From Glomus cerebriforme (taxonomy: Eukaryota; Glomeromycota; Glomeromycetes; Glomerales; Glomeraceae), in assembly GCA_003550305.1 (NCBI GenBank), contig QKYT01000016.1:1-22708 (forward strand): 22,708 nt of DNA, written 5' to 3'. The stretch's first letter is position 1. Every line of letters begins with the position of its first letter. The position numbers were made by a program, and so were the translations under genes. The notes beneath the pieces are model-generated. The model was not told the DNA's origin and searched no databases. It saw only the letters and a list, made by a program, of their open reading frames with translations. Below are positions 9,561-19,950 of the stretch, piece after piece.

Positions 9561-12111
9561 TTATATAAAAATATTATCCATTCTCAATGGATTTGTTTCT
9601 TTTTTTCTTCGTATTTCATAACAAAACATTGTACCATTACAATACATTAAATATAATCGATAATAAAACAAGGCTGGGTCTTGAAGTGTGTCATGTTTTA
9701 CAATAAACATACCTTTATATTAAAATATACAGAACAATGTAAATAAATTATTTAAATAAATAAATAAACATATGTGTTTTTTACTTACCTAATAATGGTT
9801 CAGTCATATGCGTGGGTGGAATATATTTTTCTGGGCATAAATAATAATTTTCATCTCCATTATTATCCACAATTCTAAATATACAAAAATAAAAGTTAAT
9901 TGTTTCAAAAATTATTAAATATAAGATTAAGCTAGAGAGTTATTAATTTCATACTTAATGAGTCTAGTTAATGAGACCTTTCCCTGTTGACTAGCTACAA
10001 TCATGAGTGAAAGCTCTGGGATCACCTATTATAAAGAATTTGTATACGTATTTTTTAGTCGTTATTTACTATAAAAATCATCAATTTCAAAAGCAATTTA
10101 AACCACGAACCTCAACCATATTTAATCGATCAAAGTCTGAATAGTATGTGAAACGTCTTGCATCTACTTTACACACTATGTTTTTTTCAGTACGCAATGT
10201 TTCCAATTCTGATTTAGGATCAAGTATATGTAAATCATACTTCGTTGTATAAAGGACTAGTTCATCGGGTGATAATCCTAAATCCGGATAATTTGACTGA
10301 GATGAACCAAGTGGTTCTATACATTTGTAAAGAATATTAAATCGATCATGGTCATTCGAAGTGCCGGGAGTTTTTGATGCTGTAATTATACCTTCACGTA
10401 AAGGTGACGTATGTGAATCAATTGTAAGCGAGTCACCTGAACATATGGTATCATTATCACATACGGTTACATCCTCATTTATTGGAGTATTTTTAGTGTT
10501 CATAGTAGATGACTGAGAAATTGATTCAATTTCATGCCTATCGGGCGATGAATCATGTCTTAAATTCAGATCAGATATTGACGGTTCCTGTTGTGTGATA
10601 TCAATGATAGATTCCGCTATAGACGAGTGGGACGGAGATTGTTCGCGATTCGCTGGAATATACTCCGGAGATACTGGAGAATATGTCGGAGATGTAGGTG
10701 AATAATGTGGTGAAACAAGTGAATATTGTGTAGAAGTAGGATCATATTGAGGTGAGAATGGCGTGAATTGAGGAGATGCTGGTGAGTAAGAAGGAGATGT
10801 TGAAACGTATCGCAGGTTTATGGGTGAAAATGATGAAAATTGTGGAGAAAATCGTGGAGAATTTTGTTGATAATAATATACAAGAGGTGTACTCGTAAAA
10901 GAAGCTGGTGAATAACTTGGAGAAAAACCATTCAGATTACCTGATGTTTCGGGCGAAAAGTTAGTATTATGTGATGAAGCTGGTGTTACATCCTCTGAAA
11001 CAGTTTGTGGTGATGATATAATGAAATCTGAAGGTTGTACGGGTGATCCATGAGCAGTATTCGTGTTACTTTGTGTAGATTGACCTAGCACCTCGGGTCT
11101 CTCCTCATTGTTATTTTTTATTTCTCTTTCCGATATTGAGGATGAATTATTATCATTTTGATCATGATTGTTATTATTTAAGATATTTAATTCGTGTACG
11201 ACTGACCATCTGTAATCTGGATTATTTTCCGTATAATTTTCCACAACAGGAGTTGCCGACTCAGCACGATCATAATAAGCTGGAGTGGCACTTCCTTCAA
11301 TTTCTGATAGTTCACGATTAGCGTCATTCTCATGGATCTCATTATTACTTGATTCAACTTCCGTATCATTTTCAATCGATTCCAATTCTGAATCATCATA
11401 GTTCAAATCATCTTCATCATCGCTCGAAACATCCTCACCATTGTTCGAATCATCTTCATTCGATTCTTCTGTAGATTCAAAAAGAGCCCCATCCTCTATG
11501 AAACCATCCTCAAATTCTCTTGCCCTAGGTCTACGTCTTGTATTCATAACCATTCTATATAATTCCTCCGAAATACTTAAATTTGGAGCCAAATTGCGTC
11601 TTAAACGTTGTCGATGATCAAGTGAATCCATTGTTTCAACAGAACGAGGTGATGATGGATTTGAAGTCAGACGAAGATAAGCTTCACAATTGGAAGAAAT
11701 AGTTTTGAAAGCGGATTTAGAAACAAAATTTGCTGTCCAACCCCTATAATGAAATCAAAATATTCAGTAATGTTTGTTTGTTATTTCTTATTATTTATTT
11801 ATTTATTTATTTATTTTTTAAAAAAAAGGTTCATACCAATCATCGTAGTTGTCATCCACATCATACGAATCGGAAGTTAATGGTTTCGTTTGCATTAATT
11901 CTCCCGTTTTAACATTCCATATTCGACATGTAGCATCGATACTACATGAAACCAAAAACCGACCACATGTACTAAAACATATATTAGGAATATTATTTTC
12001 ATGACCTCGAAGCACAGATATTGCTTTCCCACCAAGTGCATCATTATCAGAAATCTTCTTCAATACTGAAGCGTATGTTTTTGGCGTCTGTAGTTCTTCT
12101 TCACCAGAACT

Positions 12112-12142
<31 letters not shown>

Positions 12143-12955
12143 TTAAATTCATTAACACTATTTTGTAAATTATAAATCGTAATCTCATGTGAATTGGCAC
12201 TAACTGCCAATAAACGCTTTGGACCATGTAATGCTATACCCCACGTTGATTCATTATTACTATATTATATAGAAATTTTTTTAAGAAAATCAAACGTTTG
12301 TAAAACAGAATATCAAAATAATTAGAGATAAATTTATAGTTTACCTAAATTGTATTGGATTTTTATCAAGGTTAGCCGTAAACCATATATTGATATCACC
12401 AATATCATCAACACTAACAAGTACTTCTTCGTTACCGATCTTACCAACCTTGATGGCATTAATTAAACGATTCTTAAGTGGTATAAAAATCACATATTAA
12501 AACTTGTAGGATCGGATAAAACGAATATAATTTCTTAAAATAATAAACTACTATATAAACCTTTGGTGAAGATTCAGGATCTACGGGAATTTTTAATTTC
12601 TTAAAAGGTTCACCTGGTTTATCATTCAATAAATCCAACCGATGCACGAAAATCATGTCTTCCATAGCAACAAACATGATGTTTTTATCTCTATCAGAAA
12701 CAGCCAATAAATTCATCCTCTATAAAATAATTATCTTTAAATACTTTAATAGAATTCTTTGCAAATGAAACACAATTTTCCATACCCATCGTGTACATGG
12801 TCCTTGAAGTCTAATTACATGATTTTCAAATACAGATTTTACCTAAAAGAAAAAAATTATGTAAATTTAATTGATGGTTATAAACCTTAAAAAAAAATTT
12901 GAAAATAATAATATTCTACCTCCAACTTATAATAATAATCTCCGGTAACGCTCAT
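9561..12955 (-). CDS. WD40-repeat protein with DUF2415 motif and CTD-like heptads
   Basis: Nine exons give 914 residues in frame: 12955-12920, 12842-12786, 12719-12561, 12472-12345, 12259-11837, 11743-10111, 10025-9955, 9874-9789, 9712-9561. The N-terminal third has WD-repeat-like strands, clearest at residues ~210-248 (LRGHENN... to CRIWNVKTGEL). An Asp9 tract lies at 168-176. A large insert, ~340-745, is acidic and then Ser/Pro/Tyr-rich, with seven consecutive YSPxSPx-type heptads at 580-628. Residues ~756-780 (DELVLYTTKYDLHILDP) resemble the short DUF2415 motif of fungal WD proteins, and beta-strand-like sequence follows to the end. This fits one propeller interrupted by a long disordered loop, as in the fission yeast C2A9.03-type family. 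Its function is unknown to me. If intron 6 were retained (donor GTTCGT), translation would stop at 10087 and lose the last 100 or so residues. Confidence 0.88.
10663..10809 (-). repeat. Seven CTD-like heptads in the WD40 protein
   Basis: This segment encodes residues 580-628, which divide into seven successive heptads without gaps. Each begins with Tyr or Phe: YVSTSPS, YSPASPQ, FTPFSPQ, YDPTSTQ, YSLVSPH, YSPTSPT, YSPVSPE, followed by YIP. The consensus YSPxSPx matches the RNA polymerase II CTD repeat. Looser Ser-Pro pairs extend upstream to about residue 530. Confidence 0.9.
11789..11818 (+). repeat. ATTT microsatellite in an intron
   Basis: A run of TTTA units lies inside intron 5 of the WD40 gene, next to the acceptor-distal poly-A stretch. 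It appears to be simple slippage sequence with no visible role. Confidence 0.8.
12114..12140 (-). repeat. Trinucleotide run encoding Asp9
   Basis: An ATC/GAT trinucleotide run encodes residues 168-176 of the WD40 protein, joined to an acidic SSGEEE segment. It sits in a loop between propeller strands. Confidence 0.85.
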
Positions 12956-13604
12956 ACTCTATTATTACTTTTTATTAATTAACTTACTTTCTAGATGATA
13001 ATTTCTTTTTCTTGAAGCTGTGTAACATGCAAAAAAGAACTGGTTAATTAATGTCGCACAAATCATATTACTAAATTCTTTTTTTTCTTTAAATCTTTTA
13101 AATGTATGGTATAATGAAACTTTAAATAATTCTAAGCGTTAATTTATAACGTCTTAGACTCTAATATCTTGCTTAAAAACAGAGAACTGTTCTGAATTTA
13201 CGTACACTTTTAAATTTTATTATAATAAGGTTATATTACCCAAGGACTTGTTTTAAACGAACTTTTATAGTTTTAAATAATTGTAATAAACAGGTTTTTT
13301 AAAAATTATTAAAAAAATTCTTGGAAATCCTAAAGACAAGAAAGTAGCATGACCTTATCGCTCCTGAGAAAAACAAAAATAAGGCTGCTTAAATAGGTTT
13401 CTAGTTTAATTATTACTAAATTTGGACATTCAGCTGATTCACTATCACAAATTATTATTAAAGTTTGGATCAACGCAATTTTATTTTAGTTTACAAAGCT
13501 TAGAAAAATATGCGTGCTCTACTATACAAAAAAAATAATTATTTCCAAAATTTGCTGCAGTAAAGCAAAATAGCTTGACTCCAACAAATAATATATTTGA
13601 TTAT
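12956..13604. other. Intergenic region between Argonaute 3' end and WD40 start
   Basis: This 649-bp gap separates two minus-strand genes. It must hold the Argonaute 3' untranslated region and the WD40 promoter. I found no coding frame, RNA gene or repeat worth naming. Confidence 0.5.
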
Positions 13605-16600
13605 TTACATATAATACATGACCTATAAAAGAAAAAAAGAAGAGTTGAAAAGTTCGTTATCTTATGGTTTCATAATACAAATAGAATTAGAAACATACCC
13701 GTTGCAATTCAGGTTTAACCACGCCAAAAGCTGACGCAGCTCCAACGCCTCCAGAAATTTCAGCATCGCTCCATTGTTCTCCACGAGAATGAAATCTAGC
13801 ACGTCGACATACAATATGTGCATAATAAACAGGTGGTACCTATGTGTAAGGAAGTTAAAAAGGAAGAAAATTTTCGTTAAAAATCATCACATTTTTTAAA
13901 AAAAAAAGAAACATTACTAAATAAATATTTACAATAGAAACTGCTCGTGTACAACGCGCGTAAAGATAACAAAGATTATTGGATAGCTGTTGGATTCTAA
14001 AAAATCAAAAGGAAGTCATTATAAAACATCAAAACAACAATAATTTCAGTACATTTAATTTGACTTCTTACCCGTCAGCGGAAAATGAATTTTCATCATA
14101 CAATAAATGGTAGTGAGTTGAACGAGAAGTTCCTTGTAATCCAGGATGACTTTGCAAATCTATGATAAATAATATTAAAAATTAGCATTCAAAGATTCTT
14201 AGACAAATTAGAGATTATATTTATAATAAGCTTACAAAAATCAAATTCGAAAGGATGGGTGATCTTTGATTCAACTACAGTCCCAGGAAGGCAATTACCA
14301 GTACGATCAGCGTCGCGTCTATCCAAAGGGAAGAAAAGAGTATGGTGACGTTTCTGGACAATGACAAATGTGATGTTTGGCTTGTAACCAGGTTCAAGAG
14401 ATTCACAAGCAACTATTTATATAATTTAATTTAATAAAAAATAAATAAAGAAAAAAATAATTAGTGGATGCGAAATAAATATTATCTTATTAATAAATTT
14501 AAGAATAAATTTTACCCCTTAAAGCTTCAACTTCTCCCTTTAGGACTTGAGAAAATTGTCCTTCGGAGACACCATCACGATAAAAAAGGATCCGTTCAGG
14601 TTTTCTTCCACAGGATTGGTAAAAAGTCTTTAATAATTCCTTAGTCATATTGCTCAAGTCAACAATAATATCATTACGACCGGACTGAACTCGGATGGAA
14701 GCAGAATATCTCGAAGCTCTGGAATCCATAGAACCACATAATGCAGCGATAGATGGATGATTTAATTCACCTAATTAATGAAAAAAGAAGTATATCAAGT
14801 AAATATAATTATAGAATTATTTTTTTGCAAAAAAATATTAAAAGTAATTACCAGGATTTGGATGAGAAACATCTGCTCCCATAAGAATTGTTGGCCGATC
14901 AGTAATGAAAGGAACTTGAGTTGGAGAGATAAAAGAATTCATTCCTCCTAATTTTACGTTTATTTTTAGACAAATATTCGCACAATACTGCTTTTTTGCT
15001 TGTATCATATGTCTACTTTGACAACATTGACTTGCAACTCCAATGATTGTATCAGTTACACGTTTGACTTCTGCGTAAAGTGGAACTCCAGTGTTGGGAA
15101 GGATACATAAGATCAATTGAGGTTGGGCCTTAGATGCATTTCCGGCGCGAAGCCAAGCTTGCTTAAGTGTACCCTCAATATCCCCTTGCGGGTTTGCATG
15201 CATCATAGGTGGTGTCTTATTTGGAACATTCTATATTGAAGGTAAACATTTTAAATTAGTAACTTATAGACGCAGTAAAAGATTCAGATATTTTATAATA
15301 CATACTATTCCAGTATCAGTGCATGTAATCACAAGCTGTCTAATAAATGTTTGGATCACTTGAGATGAGAAATCACGTTCTGTTCCAAAGCATACTACTG
15401 ACCAAGAACCAAGAGTGGTTCCAACAGCAACTTTTTTATCTCTCAAGTTCCAAGATCCTTCACGTGGTTGGAATGAAAAATCACGTGAGGAAGGATGATA
15501 AGTAAGAGTAGGAGAAGATAGTACGCGAGCTTCAAGCTAAACATTAAGTTAAAAATTAATTTTATGAATTTATATAATTATTAATATGCTTCTTATATAT
15601 AAAAATAATTACCACGATCATATCATTGCTAACTGTAAGACCAAATTGTTTAAGATATTCACTAGCGCGATAATTTAGTAGATCCACGCCTTTTCTAATT
15701 CTGTTGGCACGATCATGAGGTGGCTGACAAGTGAATTTGATCATTTCAGCTGTCTGCCTCTCGTTGAGCTTTCGAATATGACGTTGTCCCTACAAAAAAA
15801 AAAAAAAAAAAGTTTTGTAAAACGTTAAAATAATATTACATAAATGAATTAAAAAAAAAGTGAATAAATTCTTACTTCAATTACATCGCAAATCTCAATT
15901 GGAAGAAAAACATTTTTTTTGACTACCACACAAGGTAAAAATGAATAACCAAGACGTCTATTGTAAGTTTTTTGAAAGTATTCGGAAACGCTCATTGTAT
16001 TTCCACCAATTTCAAATTTAGTACTATCTGCACTAGCCGGAGTGAGTTTAGAGATCTTGAAACTTTTCTTGTTTATTACTTCTCCACGATGTGTGACACG
16101 GACCTTTAAGTTCTTGATGGATCTTTCAACTTTTTGGTAATCCTTGCTGGTTACTCCACGGCGAAGGTCATCAGGTGTTCTACGCCCAAGCAACTTTGTA
16201 ATCATTTGTAAAAGAGGACCTCTTTCATAAAACGTGGTTGCACTCAAATCCACGTTGATCATCATTTTTCCTAATAGGGATAATAAATTAGTATTAATTT
16301 TTAAGGTTTAAAACTTAAATTATTAATCACTAAAACTAACTTTGAGTGGGACGCGCCGATTGGTAATATCCTTGCCAAACTTCTGCGCCTCCAGAAAGAA
16401 CTTGAGAATCTTGTGGTGTGAAAAAAGAACGACCAACCGTCACAAATTTCATCGATGGTTCATGATGAATAAGAACGTCAAGGGCCATAATAGCTACATT
16501 ATAATCATTTTTTTAAGAGGTTTAATAATAAATCATGAATAAAATATAAGAGGCGTAGTAAAATCGTCGAAACGAACCGGTTAAACAATTTGAAGTCAAT

Positions 16601-17256
16601 TGTCTCTTTCCTTCGAGGAATTGTGTAAGTTCCTCATAATTGATCTCACCAACTTTCTTAATCTTAAGTTTAAAGATTTTTGGAGGGCGCCTGCCATAAG
16701 TATTTCCATTCTCTTCTGGAAGGGTTACCTAATTGAAATGAATAGAAAAAAAAATTGGTAAACATGATTAATTGAAATTTATTCATAAATATTCGTTGCA
16801 AAAAAAAAAAAAGATAATAAAAAAAATAATAAATAAATATATAATATTTTAATATATATTTCATATTACCTGAAATACTTCAGAATCTCTAATAGGCAAG
16901 TTTCGAGATGCAAAGATGTTCTTACGCCCTATCATGTGTGACAGAGTGCATTAAAATATGCATTTGTTTATAATTGTACAAATTATAATTTTAAATTTAC
17001 CATCGAAAACAGATCGAACATTTCTCAATGCTCTAGAAAGATTGATCCTTTCAAACTCTGCAAAGATCTTTCTATTCAAAATTGGAGGTACATCCGGAGT
17101 AATAGTAACATCGTAATGGATAATGTTCATGCCTGCTGGAAGACGTGTAATTTCGAAGAAATTTGAACGAACACGAATATTCCTACCCAAAGTACCCATA
17201 CCAGGGCGTAAAACGAAGTCGGTAAGTTTAGAAGGAGCCTTTGAAATAGGTTCCAT
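13605..17256 (-). CDS. Argonaute protein
   Basis: Fourteen exons give 847 residues in frame: 17256-17001, 16928-16870, 16728-16578, 16493-16341, 16270-15876, 15789-15613, 15536-15306, 15230-14852, 14770-14516, 14412-14236, 14159-14072, 13996-13933, 13839-13699, 13622-13605. The domain order is N, linker 1, PAZ (~215-335), MID and PIWI (~490-830). The MID 5'-phosphate pocket is intact: Y526, K530, Q542 and K567 have the spacing of human Ago2 Y529, K533, Q545, K570. PIWI motifs are GADVSHP (D594), [11 protein letters not shown] (D666) and YYAHIV (H803). The glutamate-finger position, 40 residues after the first Asp as in Ago2, is Asp634. The last exon encodes only VMYYM, the usual short hydrophobic Argonaute end. 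Its known role is to bind small RNAs and silence matching transcripts; slicing by this copy is possible but unproven. Confidence 0.95.
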
Positions 17257-17964
17257 ATTATATGTTTAAAAAGATAAAGGAATTATAAAAGTTTGAGGTG
17301 ATATACAGGAATTGAATTGTTTGTAAAAGTGTATTGAAAAAAAAAGAAAAAAAAACGAAAAAAGGACTCCATTTTATGTCTTTTTGAAAAGCTCAAAGTA
17401 ACTCAAAATATGATTCATTATACATGTAAAAAAAAAAAAAATTTTTTTTACTGACTTTTCACTAAAATGAATGAATAATTACATTCTTTTAACAAATTCC
17501 ACGTAAATTTCAAAATCATTAAACTAATAAAATGATTTTTATTACGCGATTAAATTTTGAGACAAAAATTTTTCTCCACAAGCAATGACTTAGATACAAT
17601 GATTACAATGAATATAATTATCTACAGATTTGCGCACGTTTATTATACGATGGCGTGTTCTAATGATTTAATAATTCAATCATTAAGATCAACGTAAAAA
17701 TATCCATATCCTAATAGTTCTGTGTAATAAACTAAGCAACTCATTTCAAGTTGTTTCATAGTTTCAAAAAAAGGCAAAATCAGCATACATATTGTAACAT
17801 CTGCAGATTCTAAAAATATATAATAATCTTGGCAGTGGTTTAAATGTATTTATTTGGACAATATTTTTAGCCAAAGTGGTGCGGCTAGGAAAATATAAAT
17901 AGGAATATTGTCATTCAACAACAGTAGTCTGAAAAGTTATTATTTTTTTTTTAAAAAAAAAACT
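17257..17964. promoter_or_regulatory. Divergent promoter region, Argonaute and PH-like genes
   Basis: A 708-bp gap between two divergent start codons. A-rich and T-rich tracts (17337-17360, 17427-17450) lie close to the Argonaute start. The PH-like gene side has a TATA element (see 17894-17902). No other element is recognised. Confidence 0.5.
17894..17902 (+). promoter_or_regulatory. TATA box of the PH-like gene
   Basis: TATAAATAG lies about 70 bases upstream of the ATG at 17965. Initiation about 30 bases downstream would give a leader of about 40 bases. It is the best-formed TATA element that I saw ahead of a gene here, but it is judged by sequence only. Confidence 0.5.
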
Positions 17965-18649
17965 ATGCAAAACGGAGAGGTAATAAATATTTCAATAAGA
18001 GATTTCTTATTCACAAGATTTGTAATAAAATTTTTTACCTTCTTTTTTGTTTAACACTAAATAAAATATTAGCAAGTTATTTGGGAAGGAACGACATGGC
18101 CTATGGGGATATGTTCTCCATTATGTTGTAGTTCAGGTAAGTTGATAATCCAATTTCTTTTTTTTCATTTTCAGTTAAAATAACATGGTTTTTAAATCTT
18201 TCCAAATTATTTTGCAGTTAAATGGAGAATAACAAACAAGAGAGTTGATTACGTTTCAGGTTGCTGCGGTTCAACAGAATCAACTTTGGTGGGTTGATTA
18301 TTAAAACATTAAAACACTGTATCTTTATTCAATTAATAAAATGTTTCCCGTTTTAGGATGTTCGACGAATAACTGATTTGCAATTCCACAGAGGTTGTTT
18401 TCAATTTTTATATGGTGCTGGAACTTTAACAATTTATTCCGAGTAAGTTCAAATTTTTAAAATTTATCATGTACAGTACATATTGATGTTTGCATATTCC
18501 TAAAATAATTTTTTCCATTCAGTGATCAAACTGACCCACAATTAAGAATTTCGGCGGTCGGTATGAAAAAAACATATCGTAAATTAAAAGAAGAATGGTT
18601 ACGTATGAAAAATGTTCCTGCAGTTGTAACACCAGGACCATATTATTAA
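17965..18649 (+). CDS. Small PH-like (bPH2-type) domain protein, hypothetical
   Basis: Five exons give 120 residues in frame: 17965-17979, 18073-18136, 18218-18288, 18357-18442, 18523-18649. The first exon encodes only MQNGE. From residue ~7 to 105 the sequence alternates short strands and turns: WEGTTWP, a CSPLCCSS segment, VKWRITNKRVDYVSGCCG, DVRRITDLQF, GAGTLTIYS, then a final helix MKKTYRKLKEEW. The pattern 'W+ITNKRV ... G ... DV+RI.D+ ... GAGTL.I.S ... K..+ ..++' resembles the bacterial-type PH domain (YdbS/YdbT, DUF304) also seen in small eukaryotic proteins. This is judged by pattern only. Five cysteines lie within about 25 residues (CSPLCC, GCCG). The protein has no membrane segment, and I do not assign a function. 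Confidence 0.75.
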
Positions 18650-19288
18650 TTAAAACTAAACTAGGATTAAACTATCTTATCCTACAGCCAAATAAGAACA
18701 TGCTTTTTTTACCGTGCTGATATTTTTTTTATTAAGCTATAAATAAACTACAATTGCATAATTATTATTGATATTTTTGACGTTATTTCTAAAAATAATG
18801 TGAAATATTATAATAAAGAAAAAAAAATCATCATGCAAATATATTAAAGTAAATTATACCTTCTTTCTTGAACTTGTTTGTGGCATTTTATTTGAATATA
18901 AGTAAAAAGAAATAAAGAAAAAAGTGAAAGGACGCGTCACGAAAAACCAGAAAATAGTTTATAAGCATGATCAGCATGATCAGGGGTAGCTGCAGAATAA
19001 TACAGTTATTTGATAGGGATGTTAGAATATCACCGAACTGCGAAGCAGTTCGGATGATATTTTAACATCCCTATCAATAAAAAATTTTTTTTATGTGGTG
19101 TAACAATATTTTATAATTGTTTGCAATTTGTATGCGTAACTACAAATGTCGATCAATCAATCATATTAACCAATCATTGATTTCCAAGACATGCAGTCAG
19201 TACATGGGATAAATTTTGACTGTTTATTGGAATTGGTGTGGGAATTTTTTTTTCTCTCATATTTACATTTCCAAGAAATCTTTTTATC
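18650..19288. other. Intergenic region with foldback
   Basis: Contains the 3' end of the PH-like transcript, a short tandem repeat (AGCATGATC twice, about 18964-18981), the large foldback at 19010-19077 and the presumed promoter of the dioxygenase gene, with a CCAAT pentamer at 19170-19174 about 115 bases before its ATG. Confidence 0.5.
19010..19077. repeat. 68-nt near-perfect foldback (inverted repeat)
   Basis: The left arm 19010-19041 and right arm 19045-19077 are reverse complements, apart from one substitution and one single-base length difference with a neighbouring mismatch. A GAA loop separates them. The arms end TTGATAGGGATG / CATCCCTATCAA. The stem tip CCGAACTGC/GCAGTTCGG is notably GC-rich for this region. 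It looks like a tiny foldback element or a structured RNA, not a simple terminator. I cannot see a clear target duplication. Confidence 0.85.
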
Positions 19289-19950
19289 ATGTTAGTTAAA
19301 AACGAGAAAGAAAATCATAATAATACTGATAAGAATGAGAAAGACAAGAAATCACTTTCAGAAGAAGAAGCCGAAGAAATAAAAGAATTCCATTTTCATG
19401 TTTATTTTTTCCAGGTATTTATTCATATTACAAGAATATTTATGTGGAAGAGAAATAATTGATTTGTTATTTTTTTTTATTTAGGATAATGAACAAAATC
19501 GTGCATCAGCTCTTGCCCTACGTGAAAAGATATTTGAATTGATTAAGAAGGGATTTTTTCATCCTGTCCCACTAGATACGTATAACGATGCTCCAAGAGG
19601 ACCTCATTCAATCGTACGTTTGTTCACTTTTAACTATTTAATAAACAAAATAAACAAAATAAATATATATATTTTTTTTTTCCGTGATTTTATTTTTTTA
19701 TCAGGGATCCTATGAAGTGTGGTGTCCTAAAGAACATTTTTCTAGAGTCTATTCATGGTTTAGTCTTCATCATGGAGTACATTCCGTGCTTATTCATCCT
19801 TTAACTAATAATGAAGTTTTAGATCATTCTGATAGAGCCGCATGGTTAGGAAAACCTGTCCCTTTGGACTTATCTAAGCTTTCTAAAAATTTGGGTCATA
19901 TTCCTTTACAATATCCCGAACTTGGACTCGGGTATTCTGCTCCGCAATGA
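19289..19950 (+). CDS. DOPA 4,5-dioxygenase family protein
   Basis: Three exons give 166 residues in frame: 19289-19414, 19485-19613, 19705-19950. The start is the first ATG in the frame; upstream in-frame sequence lacks one. Residues 1-30 are charged and low in complexity. From 33 the family pattern begins: EFHFHVYFFQ (H35, H37), then a helix with ALALREKIFELIKKGFF, a GPHSIGSYEVWC strand (~82-92), SLHHGVHSVLIHPLT (H107, H108, H111, H116) and the DHSDRAAWLGKPVPLDLS end. The paired histidines fit the metal site of this small dioxygenase family, which includes the Amanita muscaria enzyme that opens the DOPA ring on the way to betalain-type pigments. Family membership does not prove DOPA as substrate, since many fungi and bacteria carry such proteins without making those pigments. 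It is predicted cytosolic. Confidence 0.9.

Noticed and set aside
11187..11399. Overlapping open frames on both strands inside the acidic part of the WD40 gene
   Set aside because: They are shadows of a low-complexity coding exon. The frame kept is continuous with the WD40 and DUF2415-like parts and respects every splice phase.
18964..18983. Tandem AGCATGATC pair as an operator
   Set aside because: Two short copies only. I know of no factor with this site, and its placement between two genes does not decide a target.
19238..19288. Upstream GTG-led extension of the dioxygenase
   Set aside because: There is no ATG in this frame before 19289, and the extension has no family resemblance. Non-ATG initiation is not needed.
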